Shown piece by piece: positions 5,257 to 7,378 of a stretch of DNA of 7,378 nucleotides. The position numbers were made by a program, and so were the translations under genes. Every line of letters starts with the position of its first letter. Positions within the stretch are counted from its first letter, which is position 1. The stretch comes from Methanosaeta sp. UBA80 (GTDB lineage Archaea > Halobacteriota > Methanosarcinia > Methanotrichales > Methanotrichaceae). Location: assembly GCA_002505805.1 (NCBI GenBank), contig DAWB01000113.1:1-7378 (forward strand), in the 5' to 3' direction. The notes below the pieces were generated by a model, which was given only the letters and a program-made list of their open reading frames with translations, was not told the origin of the DNA and ran no database searches.

Positions 5257-7378
5257 CTATTCTGTCCAATGAAGGACATCCCTTATGACACTCCACCTCT
5301 TTGTTTTCTTTTCAGGATTTTCTCCCAGAATCCAATATTTGTATTTTCTATCCAGAGATCCATAATCCTCTTCCATCTTAATCCAATAGTCCAAAAACAT
5401 AAGGGATGCATCATCGCACTTATTGGAGACGACATAGACGCACATGATCTTATAGGTATCAACTGGCTGCAGGATAGTCACATCGTAGAACGGATGCATA
5501 AGTGTCATGGCGGATCCAGTCTCGGCTGAAGTCAGAAGCGCATCTGCTTCGGTATGGTTAAAAAATTGGCTGGGGTGGTCCAATGGAATTATTGTAGCTA
5601 GTGGGAAGAGCTTTTTCACAATTTCATAATATTCCGATCCAGCAGGAATGGCGATCTTCAGGCCTTTCCTCCCTGCGACATCCTCTAGTTTTTGGAATTC
5701 GTCCTTTCTGTAATCCTTAGTCACAAAAGCCATATGTAGTTCAATATGAGGCGAGGTAAACCTTCCCAATCCAACCATACCCGGGACCAAATCCACGCTG
5801 CACATGATTATGTCACAACTTCCGTTGTTGACCAGAACATATCCAGTCTTCCGATCCACAGGGATGAACTCTATTCGGGATATATTAAGAAGCCTGGCCA
5901 GATCGTAAGCCATATGAATATCATAACCAACCAGTTCGCCATCCTTATTGAAGAAGCTGAAGGGCAGGATATCTGGAACATACCCGACCCTTATGAAGCC
6001 CTTCTCCCAGATACTAGCCATCCAGCTGCCGTTTTCCAAAGCAAATTCATCTCCAGCGGAATGCTCTTTCAGGTATTCTCTAAAGACCTTAACATCCACA
6101 TTCTGATCAACTCTTATTCCATTTACTTCCAAGGGCATTTTCATGCTTAAAATGGTTTCATCGGTCTGGGATGAATCGCCCAGCAGAGTGGCAAATCCAA
6201 ACCTAAGTCCAAGGACAACTGAAGCCAGAATCGCAGCCACTATGATTAGGGAGATCAGAGCTCTTTTCAACCGGAGACCGCCACAACCTGATAGAAATGC
6301 AGTGCATATGGCAGAGAAGGAGAAGATGCCCATGCAAGTAAGAGCTGCGGTGAAGTATATGCTGAATGGCTGAGATATAAGATAAAGCTGGAAAGCGTCT
6401 GCTGGCAGATGGACCACCTGAAGAAGCATTTGAACCGCCAATTTGGAGGATCCAAAAAAGCTGGGAACGCCAACTAATGCCAGATTTATCTGATCTTTGA
6501 GATCCAGAGGAGAATTATAGTACCAGCCGGTGAACAAGACAAACAGCAGGACCATGAAATCCCCGAGAGGTGGAAAACTGAAGGCTAAAGGAACCAAAAT
6601 ACCGCCATATGACTTGGCCTTCTCTTCAGTCCTCGGATCTTTGAACAGGTTGGATACTCCCTCGGCTAATATAGGCAGAGTTATAAAAACCTGAGAAGTG
6701 GAAAAACCGAGCAAAACCGCCTTATTTGCCGCTGTTAGTATCTCTCTGTAGCTTAAAGGCGTAAGACAGTGAACCAACAAAGGCAAAACCAGAAGGATCA
6801 TTATCACCGAGATGACCACAGTAGATATAAAGAAGACCTGAATTTGGAGCAGCTGGGTTAGGGTAATGGTCCCGGCAGTGTTAGCAGTGATGGCAAAGAT
6901 GCCCAACGGAGCGGTCATCATCAATATTTTAGTGATCTTGGATAGAGTGCTGGAGAGACCTTTAAGCAGCTCAACAAAAGGTTTGTTCTTATCATCCCCG
7001 ATCAGAGCAAATCCGAACAACAGACAGAATAGGACGATTCCTGGCATGAGTCCTTCCGAGAGGGATTTAAAAGGATTGGATGGTATAAATAGCTCAATGA
7101 GATCTGTATCTTCTGACCTGGAGAGCTGGGCAGTGCTAAAAAAAGAGGCGCTGGGCACATTGGGAAACGCGAATTGCATGAAATGAAATCCGATTATACC
7201 CAGAATCCAGATTAACAGCATTATCAATGCCGCTTTTTTAAGAAACTCCTTTGCATCGTCCTTATTGATGCTGCCGATTCCCGTGATGATGAATATCACA
7301 ACTGAAGGCAAAACGGAAACCTGCATCAGCTTGATAAAGATCGTGCCTATGGGAGCCAAAATTTGAGCTTTCTCCCCA
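5257..7378 (-). CDS. Cation:dicarboxylate symporter (SDF/DAACS) fused to an extracellular type-3 solute-binding domain; 5' end outside window
   Basis: At least 707 residues are visible. The frame stays open to the right edge, reading GEKAQIL before APIGTIF, so the first one or two helices of the symporter lie outside; the TTG at 7359 is an internal Leu. Numbering from it, 1-357 is an SDF-family symporter: IKLMQVSVLP at 9-18, a Ser/Thr-rich hairpin-1 GFSTSQVFITLP at 218-229, and a hairpin-2 equivalent near 297-306. A basic stretch at 363-366 is followed by an extra helix at 367-390, which should carry the chain outside. Residues about 454-675 are a type-3 solute-binding domain (IRVGYVPDILPFSF, then GELVGYDIHMAYDLARLL). 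The NMDGT motif and the DxxR..T..N pattern of the symporter are not seen, and the usual ligand Arg of the binding domain reads Met528. Domain calls are firm. The substrate is unknown and probably not plain glutamate or aspartate. Confidence 0.88.
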   Translation of the reverse strand, partial: GEKAQILAPIGTIFIKLMQVSVLPSVVIFIITGIGSINKDDAKEFLKKAALIMLLIWILGIIGFHFMQFAFPNVPSASFFSTAQLSRSEDTDLIELFIPSNPFKSLSEGLMPGIVLFCLLFGFALIGDDKNKPFVELLKGLSSTLSKITKILMMTAPLGIFAITANTAGTITLTQLLQIQVFFISTVVISVIMILLVLPLLVHCLTPLSYREILTAANKAVLLGFSTSQVFITLPILAEGVSNLFKDPRTEEKAKSYGGILVPLAFSFPPLGDFMVLLFVLFTGWYYNSPLDLKDQINLALVGVPSFFGSSKLAVQMLLQVVHLPADAFQLYLISQPFSIYFTAALTCMGIFSFSAICTAFLSGCGGLRLKRALISLIIVAAILASVVLGLRFGFATLLGDSSQTDETILSMKMPLEVNGIRVDQNVDVKVFREYLKEHSAGDEFALENGSWMASIWEKGFIRVGYVPDILPFSFFNKDGELVGYDIHMAYDLARLLNISRIEFIPVDRKTGYVLVNNGSCDIIMCSVDLVPGMVGLGRFTSPHIELHMAFVTKDYRKDEFQKLEDVAGRKGLKIAIPAGSEYYEIVKKLFPLATIIPLDHPSQFFNHTEADALLTSAETGSAMTLMHPFYDVTILQPVDTYKIMCVYVVSNKCDDASLMFLDYWIKMEEDYGSLDRKYKYWILGENPEKKTKRWSVIRDVLHWTE

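Noticed and set aside
5206..5529. 107-codon right-hand frame next to the CATATAAAT motif
   Set aside because: Its start lies before any transcript start that the TATA motif could give, it is antisense to the solute-binding domain, and it resembles no family I know.
5257..6190. Solute-binding domain as a separate gene
   Set aside because: There is no stop codon between the symporter helices and the binding domain, and no ribosome site or signal peptide at the junction; one continuous frame is the simpler reading.
7345..7359. TTG at 7359 as the start codon of the transporter
   Set aside because: The frame stays open to the right edge and the symporter fold needs more N-terminal helix sequence before this point, so the codon is an internal Leu of a gene cut by the window.

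Overview
The window carries five protein genes and no RNA gene, CRISPR array or insertion sequence that I can recognise. One gene points right (a DUF308/HdeD-like membrane protein, to 1110). Four point left: a solute-binding/symporter fusion running in from the right edge, then a compact three-gene cluster of an Old Yellow Enzyme-type flavin/iron-sulfur reductase, an acetoacetate decarboxylase-like protein and a short-chain dehydrogenase. Several signals look archaeal: an AT-rich TATA box (CATATAAAT with an A-rich upstream element) before the cluster, strong GAGGTGG and GGAGGAG ribosome sites inside it, and T7/T8 tracts after genes. The mix of metabolic genes would fit a mesophilic methanogen such as a Methanosarcinales/Methanothrix relative, but that is inference; a bacterium is not excluded.

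Layout. 13-1110 (+): about ten-helix HdeD/DUF308-type membrane protein, possibly starting left of the window. 1111-1225: short convergent intergenic region with a hairpin and T8 tract that can end the leftward operon. 1226-4932 (-): the operon, transcribed in the order reductase, ADC-like protein, SDR, with gaps of 50 and 27 bases. 4933-5256: promoter for this operon plus an imperfect inverted repeat flanked by T7 tracts that probably ends the upstream transporter gene. 5257-7378 (-): transporter, 5'-truncated by the window edge.

How they may work together. The cluster combines an enzyme type that reduces activated C=C bonds (flavin/4Fe-4S enoate or dienoyl reductase), one that makes or breaks C-C bonds through a Schiff-base lysine (ADC superfamily), and one that interconverts ketone and alcohol (SDR, probably NAD-linked). 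This is a plausible set for reductive processing of an unsaturated keto compound, but the substrate cannot be read from sequence. The transporter joins a divergent dicarboxylate/amino-acid symporter (SDF/DAACS) domain to an extracellular type-3 solute-binding domain in one chain. Both halves appear to lack the family's usual substrate-binding residues, so its substrate is probably not a standard acidic amino acid. It may or may not supply the neighbouring operon.
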